This document shows, one piece after another, positions 22,060-32,215 of a stretch of DNA of 64,000 bases. A program made the translations under genes and the position numbers. The notes below the pieces were generated by a model. The model was not told where the DNA came from, made no database searches, and was given only the letters and a program-made list of their open reading frames with translations. The stretch is from NCBI GenBank assembly GCA_009746045.1, contig RPFO01001129.1:29362-93361 (forward strand), given 5' to 3'. Every line of letters begins with the position of its first letter. Position 1 is the first letter of the stretch. This DNA is from Mesostigma viride (Eukaryota > Streptophyta > Mesostigmatophyceae > Mesostigmatales > Mesostigmataceae).

Positions 22060-25000
22060 TAAGGCCTCTACCCGAAGGGGGTTGTGAGCCAACGGCCGTT
22101 GGAATTGGAAAAACATTATCATGTGCTTTTTATTCGTTTGATAGGGTGGCAAGCAGCCAGGATGTGTCTTTCATGCAGCTTAGTGGTGGCTATTTACCAT
22201 TTTTCTCCTAGAAAGGCCTCCAAAAAAACTAGCTGAGCATAAAGATGGGGCTTGACTGGTTCGTAAGGCATCCACCCTTCCCAGAGGGGGGTTGTGAGCA
22301 ACGGCCGTTGGAATTGGAAAAACATTATCATGTGCATTTCATTCGTTTCATTGGGTGGCAATAAGGCAGGATGCGTCTTTCATGCAGCTTAGTGATGGTT
22401 ATTACCATGTGCCTTCCTAGAAAGGCCTCCAAAAAAACTAGCTGAGCATAAAGATGTGGTTGACTGGTTCGTAAGGCCTCCACCCTTCCCATAGGGGGGT
22501 TGTGAGCCAACGGCCGTTAACTTAAAAAACATTATCATGTGCATTTCATTCGTTTGATTGGGTGGCAATAAGGCAGGATGTGTCTTTATGCAGCTTAGTG
22601 GTGGCTATTACCATTTTTCTTCCAAGAAAGGCCTCCAAAAAACTAGCTGAGCATAAAGATGGGCTTGACTGGTTCGTAAGGCATCCACCCTTCCCAGAGG
22701 GGGGTTGTGAGCCAACGGCCGTTGGAATTGAAAAACATTATCATGTGCATTTCATTCGTTTCATTGGGTGGCAATAAGGCAGGATGTCTTTCATGCAGCT
22801 TAGTGGTGGCTATTACCATTTTTCTTCCAAGAAAGGCCTCCAAAAATCTAGCTGAGCATAAAGATGTGGTTGACTGGTTCGTAAGGCATCCACCCCAGGG
22901 GGGTTGTGAGCCAACGGCCGTTGGAATTGAAAAACATTATCATGTGCATTTTATTCGTTTGATAGGGTGGCAAGCAGCCAGGATGTGTCTTTCATGCAGC
23001 TTAGTGGTGGCTATTTACCATTTTTCTCCTAGAAAGGCCTCCAAAAATCTAGCTGAGCATAAAGATGGGCTTGACTGGTTCGTAAGGCATCCACCCTTCC
23101 CAGAGGGGGGTTGTGAGCCAACGGCCGTTGGAATTGGAAAAACATTATCATGTGCATTTCATTCGTTTGATGGGTGGCAAGCAGCCAGGATGTGTCTTTC
23201 ATGCAGCTTAGTGGTGGCTATTTACCATTTTTCTCCAAGAAAGGCCTCCAAAAATCTAGCTGAGCATAAAGATGGGTTGACTGGTTCGTAAGGCATCCAC
23301 CCTTCCCAGAGGGGGTTGTGAGCCAACGGCCGTTGGAATTGAAAAACATTATCATGTGCATTTCATTCGTTTGATTGGGTGGCAATAAGGCAGGATGTGT
23401 CTTTCATGCAGCTTAGTGGTGGCTATTACCATTCTTCCTAGAAAGGCCTCCAAAAAAACTAGCTGAGCATAAAGATGTGGTTGACTGGTTCGTAAGGCAT
23501 CCACCCACAGGGGGTTGTGAGCCAACGGCCGTTGGAATTGGAAAAACATTATCATGTGCATTTCATTCGTTTGATGGGTGGCAAGCAGCCAGGATGTGTC
23601 TTTCATGCAGCTTAGTGGTGGCTATTACCATTTTTCTTCCAAGAAAGGCCTCCAAAAATCTAGCTGAGCATAAAGATGGGCTTGACTGGTTCGTAAGGCA
23701 TCCACCCTTCCCAGAGGGGGGTTGTGAGCCAACGGCCGTTGGAATTGGAAAAACATTATCATGTGCATTTCATTCGTTTCATTGGGTGGCAATAAGGCAG
23801 GATGTGTCTTTCATGCAGCTTAGTGGTGGCTATTTACCATTTTTCTTCCAAGAAAGGCCTCCAAAAATATAGCTGAGCATAAAGATGTGGTTGAATGGTT
23901 CGTAAGGCATCCACCCTTCCCAGGGGGGTTGTGAGCCAACGGCCGTTGGACTTGAAAAACATTATCATGTGCATTTCATTCCTTTGAGTGGGTTGGCAAT
24001 CAGCCAGGATGTATCTTTCATTCAGCTTAGTGGTGGCTATTACCATTTTTCTTCCAAGAAAGGCCTCCAAAAATCTAGCTGAGCATAAAGATGTGGTTGA
24101 ATGGTTCGTAAGGCATCCACCCTTCCCAGAGGGGGGTTGTGAGCCAACGGCCGTTGGACTTGAAAAACATTATCATGTGCATTTCATTCCTTTGAGTGGG
24201 TTGGCAATCAGCCAGGATGTATCTTTCATTCAGCTTTGTGGTGGCTATTACCATTTTTCTTCCAAGAAAGGCCTCCAAAAATCTAGCTGAGCATAAAGAT
24301 GTGGTTGACTGGTTCGTAAGGCATCCACCCTTCCCACAGGGGGGTTGTGAGCAAACGGCCGTTGGAATTGGAAATACAATAAAATGTGCATTTCATTCGT
24401 TTCATTTGGTGGCAGTAAGGCAGGATGTGTCTTTCATGCAGCTTAGTGATTGTTATTACCATGTGCCTTCAAAGAAAGGCCTCCAAAAATCTAGCTGAGC
24501 ATAAAGATGTGGTTGAATGGTTCGTAAGGCATCCACCCTTCCCAGTGGGGGGTTGTGAGCCAACGGCCGTTGGACTTGAAAAACATTATCATGTGCATTT
24601 CATTCGTTTCATTGGGTGGCAATAAGGCAGGATGTGTCTTTCATGCAGCTTAGTGGTGGCTATTTACCATTTTTCTTCCAAGAAAGGCCTCCAAAAATAT
24701 AGCTGAGCATAAAGATGTGGTTGAATGGTTCGTAAGGCATCCACCCTTCCCAGGGGGGTTGTGAGCCAACGGCCGTTGGACTTGAAAAACATTATCATGT
24801 GCATTTCATTCCTTTGAGTGGGTTGGCAATCAGCCAGGATGTGTCTTTCATTCAGCTTAGTGGTGGCTATTACCATTTTTCTTCCAAGAAAGGCCTCCAA
24901 AAATCTAGCTGAGCATAAAGATGTGGTTGAATGGTTCGTAAGGCATCCACCCTTCCCAGAGGGGGGTTGTGAGCCAACGGCCGTTGGACTTGAAAAACAT

Positions 25001-25410
25001 TATCATGTGCATTTCATTCCTTTGAGTGGGTTGGCAATCAGCCAGGATGTATCTTTCATTCAGCTTTGTGGTGGCTATTACCATTTTTCTTCCAAGAAAG
25101 GCCTCCAAAAATCTAGCTGAGCATAAAGATGGGGTTGATGGTTCGTAAGGCATCCACCCTTCCCACAGGGGGGTTGTGAGCCAACGGCCGTTGGACTTGA
25201 AAAACATTACCATGTGCATTTCATTCTTTTCATTTGGTGGCAGTAAGGCAGGATGTGTCTTTCATGCAGCTTAGTGATGGTTATTACCATGTGCCTTCCA
25301 AGAAAGGCCTCCAAAAATCTAGCTGAGCATAAAGATGTGGTTGGATGGTTCGTAAGGCATCCACCCTTCCCACAGGGGGGTTGTGAGCCAACGGCCGTTA
25401 GACTTGAAAA
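22060..25410. repeat. 17-copy tandem array, ~206-bp unit, one CCAACGGCCGTTGG each
   Basis: Units contain GAGCATAAAGATG, GTTCGTAAGGCATCCACCC, the palindrome, CATTATCATGTGCATTTCATT and AAGAAAGGCCTCCAAAAA. Palindromes recur from about 22091 to 25389 every ~200-210 bases; a few copies have one-base changes. A donor-like GTATGT follows ACTGGAAAG at about 21990 and an acceptor-like GGCGCAG precedes the MYND ATG at 25456. The whole array may therefore be the 5' intron of that gene. Confidence 0.9.
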
Positions 25411-25455
25411 ACATTACTTACGTATTACGCACGTGCCAATTGGCGCAGGGGAGGG

Positions 25456-26246
25456 ATGGCGGAGACGGGCGAGCTGGAATCTTCGACCCGCGCTGCGATT
25501 GCCTGCGTGGCAGCAAACGTACTTAACCGGGCTCGCGAGATCCACGGATGGGTACGGCAGCACGAGAAGCGCCTGGGTCGCCAGTTTGCGGTTTTGGTCG
25601 TGTATGACTCGTTCGCCTCAGTAGGACGACAGATTAATCTCCAGTTGCTGGACATGTACTTCGCCTTGGCTGGCGGATTCTACAAGCCCACGCCGGCGGA
25701 TCGGGTTCCACTCAATCGAGACGTCGAGTTTCGACTTTTGGTGTCGTATGTCGGAAAGGTTGGGTGGGACCAGTGGGAGAAAGACCAGTGGGGGAAATTT
25801 CCAGACGCGAGTGAGGCGCAGCCGAGATTGACCGTATCGGCGAGAGTAGAGGGGGGGGGTTTGAAGGTTTCCATTTTACATTCGGGAATTCCGAGTCCGT
25901 GAAATTGACGTTTTCACGGATGATCGTTCTCCCGGGGGTGGGAGGGCCGATGCTGGGCTCGCTTCCAAAGTGTTGCTCGAATCAGGCGTGCTCTGTGATG
26001 GAGGGTGTCCACCGCAAGTGCGGGGGTTGTCGAGACGTCCGGTATTGTGCTGCCGAATGCCAGCGTGCGGACTGGGAGGAACACAAGAAGTGGTGTAACA
26101 AGTATCGTGAGGCGAGAAAGTCTCTCAGCACTATGCACGGCGACGTTACAGACAGCTGGTCTGGTGTCAATTTGGCCGGACTTCTAATTCGGATGGGGGG
26201 TGAAGTGCATTTCAAGTTCAAAGGTGAAATGTTCAAGGTTTTTTGA
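25456..26246 (+). CDS. MYND-type zinc-finger protein, paralogue 2
   Basis: ATG at 25456, seven bases after an acceptor-like GCGCAG. An N-terminal domain of ~145 residues (ANVLNRAREIHGWV, FAVLVVYDSFASVGR, EFRLLVSYVGK) matches the gene at 19111. A MYND finger follows with CSNQAC, CGGC, RYCAAEC and HKKWC. A nine-G run at 25851-25859 separates the two halves by one frame. One added G gives a continuous ~263-residue protein with the shared GGPM just before the finger. The C-terminal tail (SWSGVNLAGLLIRMGGEVHF) is resolved here but unclear in paralogue 1. The N-terminal domain is not one I recognise. Confidence 0.7.
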
Positions 26247-26261
26247 GGGGACTAAATCGTA

Positions 26262-26345
26262 CCCCAGGGCGATTTGTGAGGCGATGTCCGCGCTGGGGGA
26301 ACAGTACCCCTGTTCGACTGCGTGAGGGGAATGGATTCTGCGACT
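26262..26345 (+). pseudogene. 3'-end remnant of the 26609/27814 gene family
   Basis: GATGTCCGCGCTGGGG and the surrounding ~80 bases align with the 3' end of the gene at 27814 (same GAGGTGATGTCC context, same GCGACTGA stop context). It lies directly behind the second MYND gene and has no remaining N-terminal part. Confidence 0.6.
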
Positions 26346-26608
26346 GAAGAAATTTTGGGTGTGATTTTCTTGCGCCAACGGCCGTTGGAACTTGCAAATT
26401 AGGGTTTGATTTTCTTTGCAACCGGAAGTAGGGTGTGGTTTGCCACGTGGAAACATGGATGTAATTAATAAATGCATAATAAAACATTTTTCGTGCGCCA
26501 ACGGTCGTTGGAGGCTGGAAACTGGTGTGTGATTTTGATGCGCGTTTTTTCAAGCAAAAGGCCGTTGACGGTGACAAATTTATATCAAACGGTGTCGGTG
26601 GTGTGCAG

Positions 26609-27253
26609 ATGACGTTCTACAGGACGAAGGGGGGCGAGTGGATCGATATCACCGAATGGCAACAAAAGCGTGACGACTTGGAAGACAGGCTTCGGGGTGT
26701 GGTTAAGAGCGCGCTCAGGCTTTTGCCGGATATTAACCTGGATTTTAAGCCCAAGGGTGAAAGGTCATATTTGAGACCGGATGTCGCGAAGGCCGCGACT
26801 CTTGTTTTCAATATTGAGGGTCGGGGACTTCCAAAGCCGACCGTTGAGCCACTTGAGGAGGTGCTTGTGAGGTGTGGTGCTATAAGGCCCTATGATCCAT
26901 CAATACCCAGCCCAATTCGTGTTCGGAGGATCGATGCGGATGGGAAGGAAACTTGGATACCGTTCATGCGGCACTATGATACCGGAGAAGGGTTTGAGGG
27001 TTTGGGGCAGGTGGGACGGTTCGAATGGGTCATCTTGAAGGACGGCAAGTACTTCAAGCATCACACTGACCTGATTCCAGACCGGCTGTTCATGTCTGCT
27101 GGAGATTGCATGTTCTGGTTGAGGGAATACGTGCATGAGTGGGGAAGTGCCGGTGTTGACGAGTTTGAGAAGGCGGTTCGTGAGGTGATGTTCGCGCTCG
27201 GGCAGGAGTACAAGTTCGAGTGCGTGACCGAGGCGAATCGATTCTGCGACTGA
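26609..27253 (+). CDS. Hypothetical protein, tandem paralogue 1
   Basis: 214 residues from the ATG at 26609, which directly follows GTGCAG. Contains LRLLPDINLDFKPKGERS, FNIEGRGLPKPTVEP, GRFEWVILKDGKYFKHHTDL, and SAGDCMFWLREYVHEWG near the C-terminus, ending FCD. No zinc motif, signal peptide or membrane segment. The gene at 27814 is a close paralogue lacking ten residues near position 12-22. The family is not one I recognise. The 3' flank carries CCAACGGCCGTTGG copies about 25-110 bases behind the stop. Confidence 0.6.
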   Translation: MTFYRTKGGEWIDITEWQQKRDDLEDRLRGVVKSALRLLPDINLDFKPKGERSYLRPDVAKAATLVFNIEGRGLPKPTVEPLEEVLVRCGAIRPYDPSIPSPIRVRRIDADGKETWIPFMRHYDTGEGFEGLGQVGRFEWVILKDGKYFKHHTDLIPDRLFMSAGDCMFWLREYVHEWGSAGVDEFEKAVREVMFALGQEYKFECVTEANRFCD

Positions 27254-27274
27254 AGTGTTGGGTGTGATTTTCTT

Positions 27275-27790
27275 GCGCCAACGGCCGTTGGAACCTGCAA
27301 AATAGGGTTTGATTTTCTTTGCGCCAACGGCCGTTGGAACCTGCAAATTAGGGTTTGATTTTGCGCCAACGGCCATTGGCAGCTGGAAAGTTGGGTGTGA
27401 TTCGCCACGTGGCAATATGGATGTAATCAATAAATGCATAATAAAAATTGTTTTCGTGCATTTTTCGTGCGCCAACGGCCGTTGGAGGCTGGAAAATGGT
27501 CTGCGTGAGGGGAATGGATTCTGCGACTGAAGAAATTTTGGGTGTGATTTTCTTGCGCCAACGGCCGTTGGAACTTGCAAATTGGCGTTTGATTTTCTTT
27601 GCACCCGGAAGTAGGGTGTGGTTTGCCACGTGGCACCATGGATGTAATTAATAAATGCATAATAAAACATTTTTCGTGCGCCAACGGCCGTTGGAGGCTG
27701 GAAACTGGTGTGTGATTTGTGCGCGTAATAAATCTTAAAATTCTTGTTGTTTTTTCAAGCCAACGGCCGTTGACGGTGAGAAATGTATAT
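27275..27790. repeat. Palindrome cluster between the tandem paralogues
   Basis: CCAACGGCCGTTGG or one-base variants at about 27278, 27323, 27365, 27471, 27557, 27681 and 27762, with recurring TGTGATTTTCTTGCG leaders. The stretch from 27498 repeats 26317 onward (CTGCGTGAGGGGAATGGATT), a tandem duplication of about 1,181 bases. Confidence 0.8.
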
Positions 27791-27813
27791 CAAACGGTGT
27801 CGGTGGGTTGCAG

Positions 27814-28431
27814 ATGACGTTCTACAGGACGGAGGGGGGCGAGTGGATCAACTTGGAAGACAGGCTTCTGGGAGTGGTTAAGAGCGCGCTCAGGCTTCTG
27901 CCGGACATTAAGCTGGATTTTAAGCCCAAGGAGGGTGAAAGGTCTCTTTTGAAACCGGATGTCGCGAAGGCCGCGGCTCTTGTTTTCAATATCGAGGGTC
28001 GGGGACTCCCAAACCCGACCGTAGAGCCATTTGAGGAGGTGCTTGTGAGGTGTGGTGCTATAAGGCCCTATGATCCATCAATACCCAGCCCAATTTGTTT
28101 TCAGTCGATCGATGCTGATGGTAATGAAAGTTGGATACAGATGACGCGGCCATATGATAGGGGAGAAGGGTTTAAGGGTTTAGGGGAGGTGGGACGGTTC
28201 GAATGGGTCATCTTGAAGGACGGCAAGTACTTCAAGCATCACACTGACCTGATCATCGACCGGCTGTTCGTGTCTGCTGGAGATTGCATGTTCTGGTTGA
28301 GGGAATACGTGCATGAGTGGGGACCCGACGGTGTTGACGAGTTTGAGAAAGCGGTTCGTGAGGTGATGTCCGCGCTGGGGCAGGAGTACAAGTTCGAGTG
28401 CGTGACTGACGCGAATCGATTATGCGACTGA
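27814..28431 (+). CDS. Hypothetical protein, tandem paralogue 2
   Basis: 205 residues from the ATG at 27814, immediately after GTTGCAG. Near-identical over most of its length to the gene at 26609: shared EVLVRCGAIRPYDPSIPSP, the same GRFEWVILKDGKYFKHHTDL block and CMFWLREYVHEWG. It differs by a ten-residue deletion near the N-terminus and a variable patch around residues 90-110. The frame is intact. The gene arose with its flanks in a ~1.18-kb tandem duplication. Function unknown. Confidence 0.6.
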   Translation: MTFYRTEGGEWINLEDRLLGVVKSALRLLPDIKLDFKPKEGERSLLKPDVAKAAALVFNIEGRGLPNPTVEPFEEVLVRCGAIRPYDPSIPSPICFQSIDADGNESWIQMTRPYDRGEGFKGLGEVGRFEWVILKDGKYFKHHTDLIIDRLFVSAGDCMFWLREYVHEWGPDGVDEFEKAVREVMSALGQEYKFECVTDANRLCD

Positions 28432-28732
28432 AGTGTTGGGTGTGATTTTCTTTGCGCCAACGGCCGTTGGAACCTGCAAATTACGGTTTGATTTTCTTTG
28501 CGCCAACGGCCGTTGGCAGCTGGAAAGTTGGGTGTGATTCGCCACGTGGCACTATGGATGTAATCAATAAATGCATAATAAAAATTGTTTTCGTGCATTT
28601 TTCGTGCGCCAACGGCCGTTGGAGGCTGGAAAATGGTGTGATTTTCGTGCGAGTAATAAATCATTCTTGTTGTTTCAAGCCAACGGCCGTTGACGGTGAG
28701 AAATGTGTATCAAACGGTGTTGGTGGTCGCAG

Positions 28733-29515
28733 ATGGCGGTCAAATGCACGGTTGCGTGGTGCCAGGAAGCGAGAGCAGGAGGGGATGACTTGTGCGTGCG
28801 TCATGTCAGCGTGCGAACGGGAATGGCAGGGAGGGTGAAGGATTTGTTTGCAAAAAAGGGGGGGTGTATCGCCCGGGATTGCCAGCTTCCATTCGGGACG
28901 GATTGCATGCCTTTTTGTGATGGACACGCCAAGTTGTCAGGGGAGATGCAAGAGGTGATCAAAGGAGGCTTGTTGTTTGTGCATGGCGAGTCCAGTGCTG
29001 GTGAAGGACCTCTTGTCCTGAGTTTTGAGGTGGACAGTGCTGGAAGTCTGGAAAGAATGGCGGTCAGGTCGCGGGAATGGATGTTGAATCACCCTGACTT
29101 TGACTCGTATGCCTACTGCCAAGGTTTCGGGGACGCCGTTTTTACATGGATGCTGTGCTCGGAGGATGACGTGCATGCGATTGTTTCGCATGACGACTTG
29201 GATATCGCAGGCGCCATGGGCGCAGACCTGTTGTTGTATTTCATGATTGGATGGGGTTGCGGATTTTTGGAAGGTGATTGGTGGGTCCCGCACCTCGCAA
29301 GGCTTACTTTTGCGGTCGGCGAATTGCCTGTACCTGTTGAAGTCTCAAAAACTCGTGTGGAGATGGCTGCCGTTCTGGCATCGGGGGTTAAGCGCCAAGC
29401 CCGATTTGCCATGACCGTTGTTGCTGATGCTGAGGGGGAGGAAATTGAAAAGGTCGTGGAAAGGGTCGTCCTGGCCTCTGCTTTGGTGGAGAGAGCAAGG
29501 AATGCATGCGACTAG
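28733..29515 (+). CDS. Cys/His-knuckle protein, paralogue 1
   Basis: 260 residues from the ATG at 28733, again directly after CGCAG. Two knuckles near the N-terminus: C-x4-C ... C-x2-H (CTVAWCQEA ... LCVRH) and GCIARDCQL ... FCDGH. The same knuckle pair starts the gene at 33016, and one knuckle starts the gene at 32216, so these are a family. Treble-clef-like zinc binding is a reasonable inference; it is not a MYND, RING or classical C2H2 spacing. The rest is a mostly acidic domain with FDSYAYCQGFGDAVFTWML and a C-terminal helix (EIEKVVERVVLASALVERA). Frame intact. Confidence 0.6.
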   Translation: MAVKCTVAWCQEARAGGDDLCVRHVSVRTGMAGRVKDLFAKKGGCIARDCQLPFGTDCMPFCDGHAKLSGEMQEVIKGGLLFVHGESSAGEGPLVLSFEVDSAGSLERMAVRSREWMLNHPDFDSYAYCQGFGDAVFTWMLCSEDDVHAIVSHDDLDIAGAMGADLLLYFMIGWGCGFLEGDWWVPHLARLTFAVGELPVPVEVSKTRVEMAAVLASGVKRQARFAMTVVADAEGEEIEKVVERVVLASALVERARNACD

Positions 29516-29586
29516 GTGTTTTTGGTCGCCAACGGCCGTTGGACTTGCAAAATGTCCTGTGAGCTGAGTCCGTTTCTTAACTTGCC

Positions 29587-29931
29587 ATGGACGTCGGTTG
29601 TGCAGGGGCAGGGTGTAGGATGGAGTGCGGAAAAGAAGGAAAGGAAGGGGGGGAGACTACAAAGGAAAACCTGATAGAGATTGTGGAGGCCGAACTGGAA
29701 GACCTGCCCGATCTGGTTCTCGAAGAGGACGGGCAATTGCACGCTGAACGTCTTGATGGCGTGGGCATGATGATGTCGGAGGTTGATGGGTATGGTGGAA
29801 TTGCTAAAGGTGTATTGCGTAAATTGAGGCGTGAGGAGGATGTGGGGACTCCGGCTCATGTTTTGGTCAGTTTTATGAACGACAATTGGGGTCGAATGCA
29901 ACCCACTAAAGATGGGGAGGATGTTGACTAG
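29587..29931 (+). CDS. Small acidic hypothetical protein
   Basis: 114 residues from the ATG at 29587 (GCCATGG context) to the TAG at 29929-29931. Starts with a Cys-containing stretch (CAGAGCRMECGKEGKEGG), followed by a highly acidic helix (ENLIEIVEAELEDLPDLVL) and ending GEDVD. The stop codon abuts the left end of the split-direct-repeat element, so the natural 3' UTR has been displaced to 32025 onward, where an AATAAA-like sequence (TGTAATAAAG) is found. No family recognised. Confidence 0.5.
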   Translation: MDVGCAGAGCRMECGKEGKEGGETTKENLIEIVEAELEDLPDLVLEEDGQLHAERLDGVGMMMSEVDGYGGIAKGVLRKLRREEDVGTPAHVLVSFMNDNWGRMQPTKDGEDVD

Positions 29932-30386
29932 AATCGGATTTCTCTGAAAATAGTTTCTTATAATGGGCGAGAACGAACGCCGCAATCGAAGTGTTCCTGA
30001 CGGCGGCAAAGATTACGTGGCACGCTCTTGGGGTTCCAGTTTCGCTGGCATGGCCGGCGACTAGGGCCGTTTTTAGCGGATGATAATCAGTTTGGATTTT
30101 GTAACTGGGTGATTAGTTACGGGCAGTTTTCGTTGTTGTTCAGGCGGTTAAAAAGGTCGTATTTATAAGGCCTTTTAATTTTGTATGCTGGCCTGAAACT
30201 GCCTTTGATTGGCGACTAGTGTAGTTAAAAGTTCTGACTCGAATCATTTTGCTGACATTTCGTAGTTGCCGGTCTGACATTAGTTGTGTCAGTAAGGCTG
30301 GGATTTTTTTTAGGGGCGTTGCCATGTAGCGTGTTGTGTCGTCTTTTTAGGGACCTTGCGAGGAAGGGGAAGGTCTTTTTTCTTGC
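29931..30386. repeat. A1 repeat of the non-autonomous element
   Basis: 456 bases from GAATCGGATTTCTCTG to GGTCTTTTTTCTTGC, apparently identical to 31409-31864. Confidence 0.85.
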
Positions 30387-31288
30387 ATGACGCTGGGCAC
30401 GCGTTGGCCGAGGCTATGGTGATGCAAGGAATGCCGACGCCTCCCCGGCCTTGTGCCCGCTCGGGCGCAGGGCTTAATTAAATTAACAGACGGGCGGCAG
30501 CCCCTGAGCTTCCGGTTTCACGGAAGTCACAGCGGCTGCCAAGTGTCCGGACTGATTCTCACTTTGGATCTGGGTCCGGATGGTTGGGAATCTGCGCAGG
30601 AGGTTGGGCTGCGCTAGTGCAGTATTCAGATCGAATATGAAGGGGAAGATCTGCTTGTCGAAACGGAAGGGCTGGCCTGCGTGGCAGCCTTGTACCTGAG
30701 GATGCTTGCGCTTCGGGTTAAGGTTCTGTGACGTTGGCTGGCCTGCCTTGGGCTGGTTCGTACCTGGGGATGCTTGCGCTCCGGGTTGGACTAGTTGAGG
30801 TCGTGGCGATAATTTTAATAAATTTAAAAATATTTTCACTCACACCGTTGTTTGGCGCGCGGTCTCGGCGCTGGGGGTGAGGGCTGATATGCGGCCTTGA
30901 TTATATGCCTAACGGTAAATCTGTTAGCATGGTAGGTGCGGGGGTGTGCCCCCTGTCAAGGACGATGCTCTCCTAAAGGGGTCGTGGCGAAATATAGTGA
31001 GAAACGAAACTTGGGGTTTCGGTAATTGCTTGATCGCTGTGTCTTCTGCTTTGTCTTCGCAACAACAACAACTCCTGTTGCCGATCAGAGGGGAGGCCTT
31101 CTTTGGGGTCGGTGGCGGGCCCTGCAAAGGGTCAATTCGCGAGAATGTGGTTACCTATAACAGTGCATCAATGCATCCACAGCTGCTGGTGTTAAAACGG
31201 GGTCCATTGCGGCAGGGCATTCTCAATGGACACGCGGTCCTTGGAAAGAGGGGAGCGGCTTTGAGTCAGCCAGGCGTGGGGGAGTTGG

Positions 31289-31412
31289 GGTTTCGCAAAC
31301 TTTGCTCGGAGAACTGCAAATGGCAGTGGACGCCATTTTGCTGTCCATTTTAAGCGACCACTTAATGTTTTCAATAAGAAGTTGGTGGAGTGGGAGCAAT
31401 GGATACACGAAT
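31289..31412. repeat. B1 repeat of the non-autonomous element
   Basis: 124 bases from GGTTTCGCAAACTTTGCTCG to GGATACACGAAT, apparently identical to 31901-32024. Its last four bases are also the first four of A2. Confidence 0.85.
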
Positions 31413-31864
31413 CGGATTTCTCTGAAAATAGTTTCTTATAATGGGCGAGAACGAACGCCGCAATCGAAGTGTTCCTGACGGCGGCAAAGATTACGTGGCA
31501 CGCTCTTGGGGTTCCAGTTTCGCTGGCATGGCCGGCGACTAGGGCCGTTTTTAGCGGATGATAATCAGTTTGGATTTTGTAACTGGGTGATTAGTTACGG
31601 GCAGTTTTCGTTGTTGTTCAGGCGGTTAAAAAGGTCGTATTTATAAGGCCTTTTAATTTTGTATGCTGGCCTGAAACTGCCTTTGATTGGCGACTAGTGT
31701 AGTTAAAAGTTCTGACTCGAATCATTTTGCTGACATTTCGTAGTTGCCGGTCTGACATTAGTTGTGTCAGTAAGGCTGGGATTTTTTTTAGGGGCGTTGC
31801 CATGTAGCGTGTTGTGTCGTCTTTTTAGGGACCTTGCGAGGAAGGGGAAGGTCTTTTTTCTTGC
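31409..31864. repeat. A2 repeat of the non-autonomous element
   Basis: Second copy of the 456-base A repeat, joined to B1 at GAAT. Confidence 0.85.
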
Positions 31865-31900
31865 CCACCCACCCTCCCTGTGTTTTGTTGTCTTGCCCAG

Positions 31901-32024
31901 GGTTTCGCAAACTTTGCTCGGAGAACTGCAAATGGCAGTGGACGCCATTTTGCTGTCCATTTTAAGCGACCACTTAATGTTTTCAATAAGAAGTTGGTGG
32001 AGTGGGAGCAATGGATACACGAAT
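31901..32024. repeat. B2 repeat, right end of the non-autonomous element
   Basis: Second copy of the 124-base B repeat; flanking sequence GTGATTTTAGG follows the terminal GAAT. Confidence 0.85.
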
Positions 32025-32112
32025 GTGATTTTAGGATGAATGTAAATTTATGTAATAAAGAAGAATCATTTGGAAAAAATCGCCTGATGGTGTCAAGTTT
32101 TGTGCGTCTAAG

Positions 32113-32163
32113 GCCAACGGCCGTTGGGATGTGTGGAATTTAACAGGGCCAACGGCCGTTGAC
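32113..32163. repeat. Two CCAACGGCCGTTG(G) palindromes
   Basis: Copies at about 32114 and 32149, just upstream of the gene at 32216. Confidence 0.85.
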
Positions 32164-32215
32164 CCTGCTGAATGCGTGCGTTTGCGGGTGGTGTAAAAAA
32201 TATCGATGTGCACAG

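Larger units (their letters stand above)
29931..32024. mobile_element. Non-autonomous split-direct-repeat retroelement (DIRS/PAT-like layout)
   Basis: Order of parts: A1 (29931-30386), internal (30387-31288), B1 (31289-31412), A2 (31409-31864), 36-base spacer, B2 (31901-32024). A1 and A2 match at a constant offset of 1,478; B1 and B2 at 612. Each outer end and the B1/A2 junction has the tetramer GAAT. This A1-internal-B1-A2-B2 order is characteristic of PAT/Ngaro-type tyrosine-recombinase retroelements, which insert by recombination of a circle rather than by integrase. The internal part holds no credible ORF, so it would depend on an enzyme from elsewhere. It lies exactly after the stop codon of the preceding gene. 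Confidence 0.7.

Noticed and set aside
30483-31353. Short ORFs in the internal part of the split-direct-repeat element
   Set aside because: 118 and 135 codons with no motif and overlapping repeats; no support for coding.
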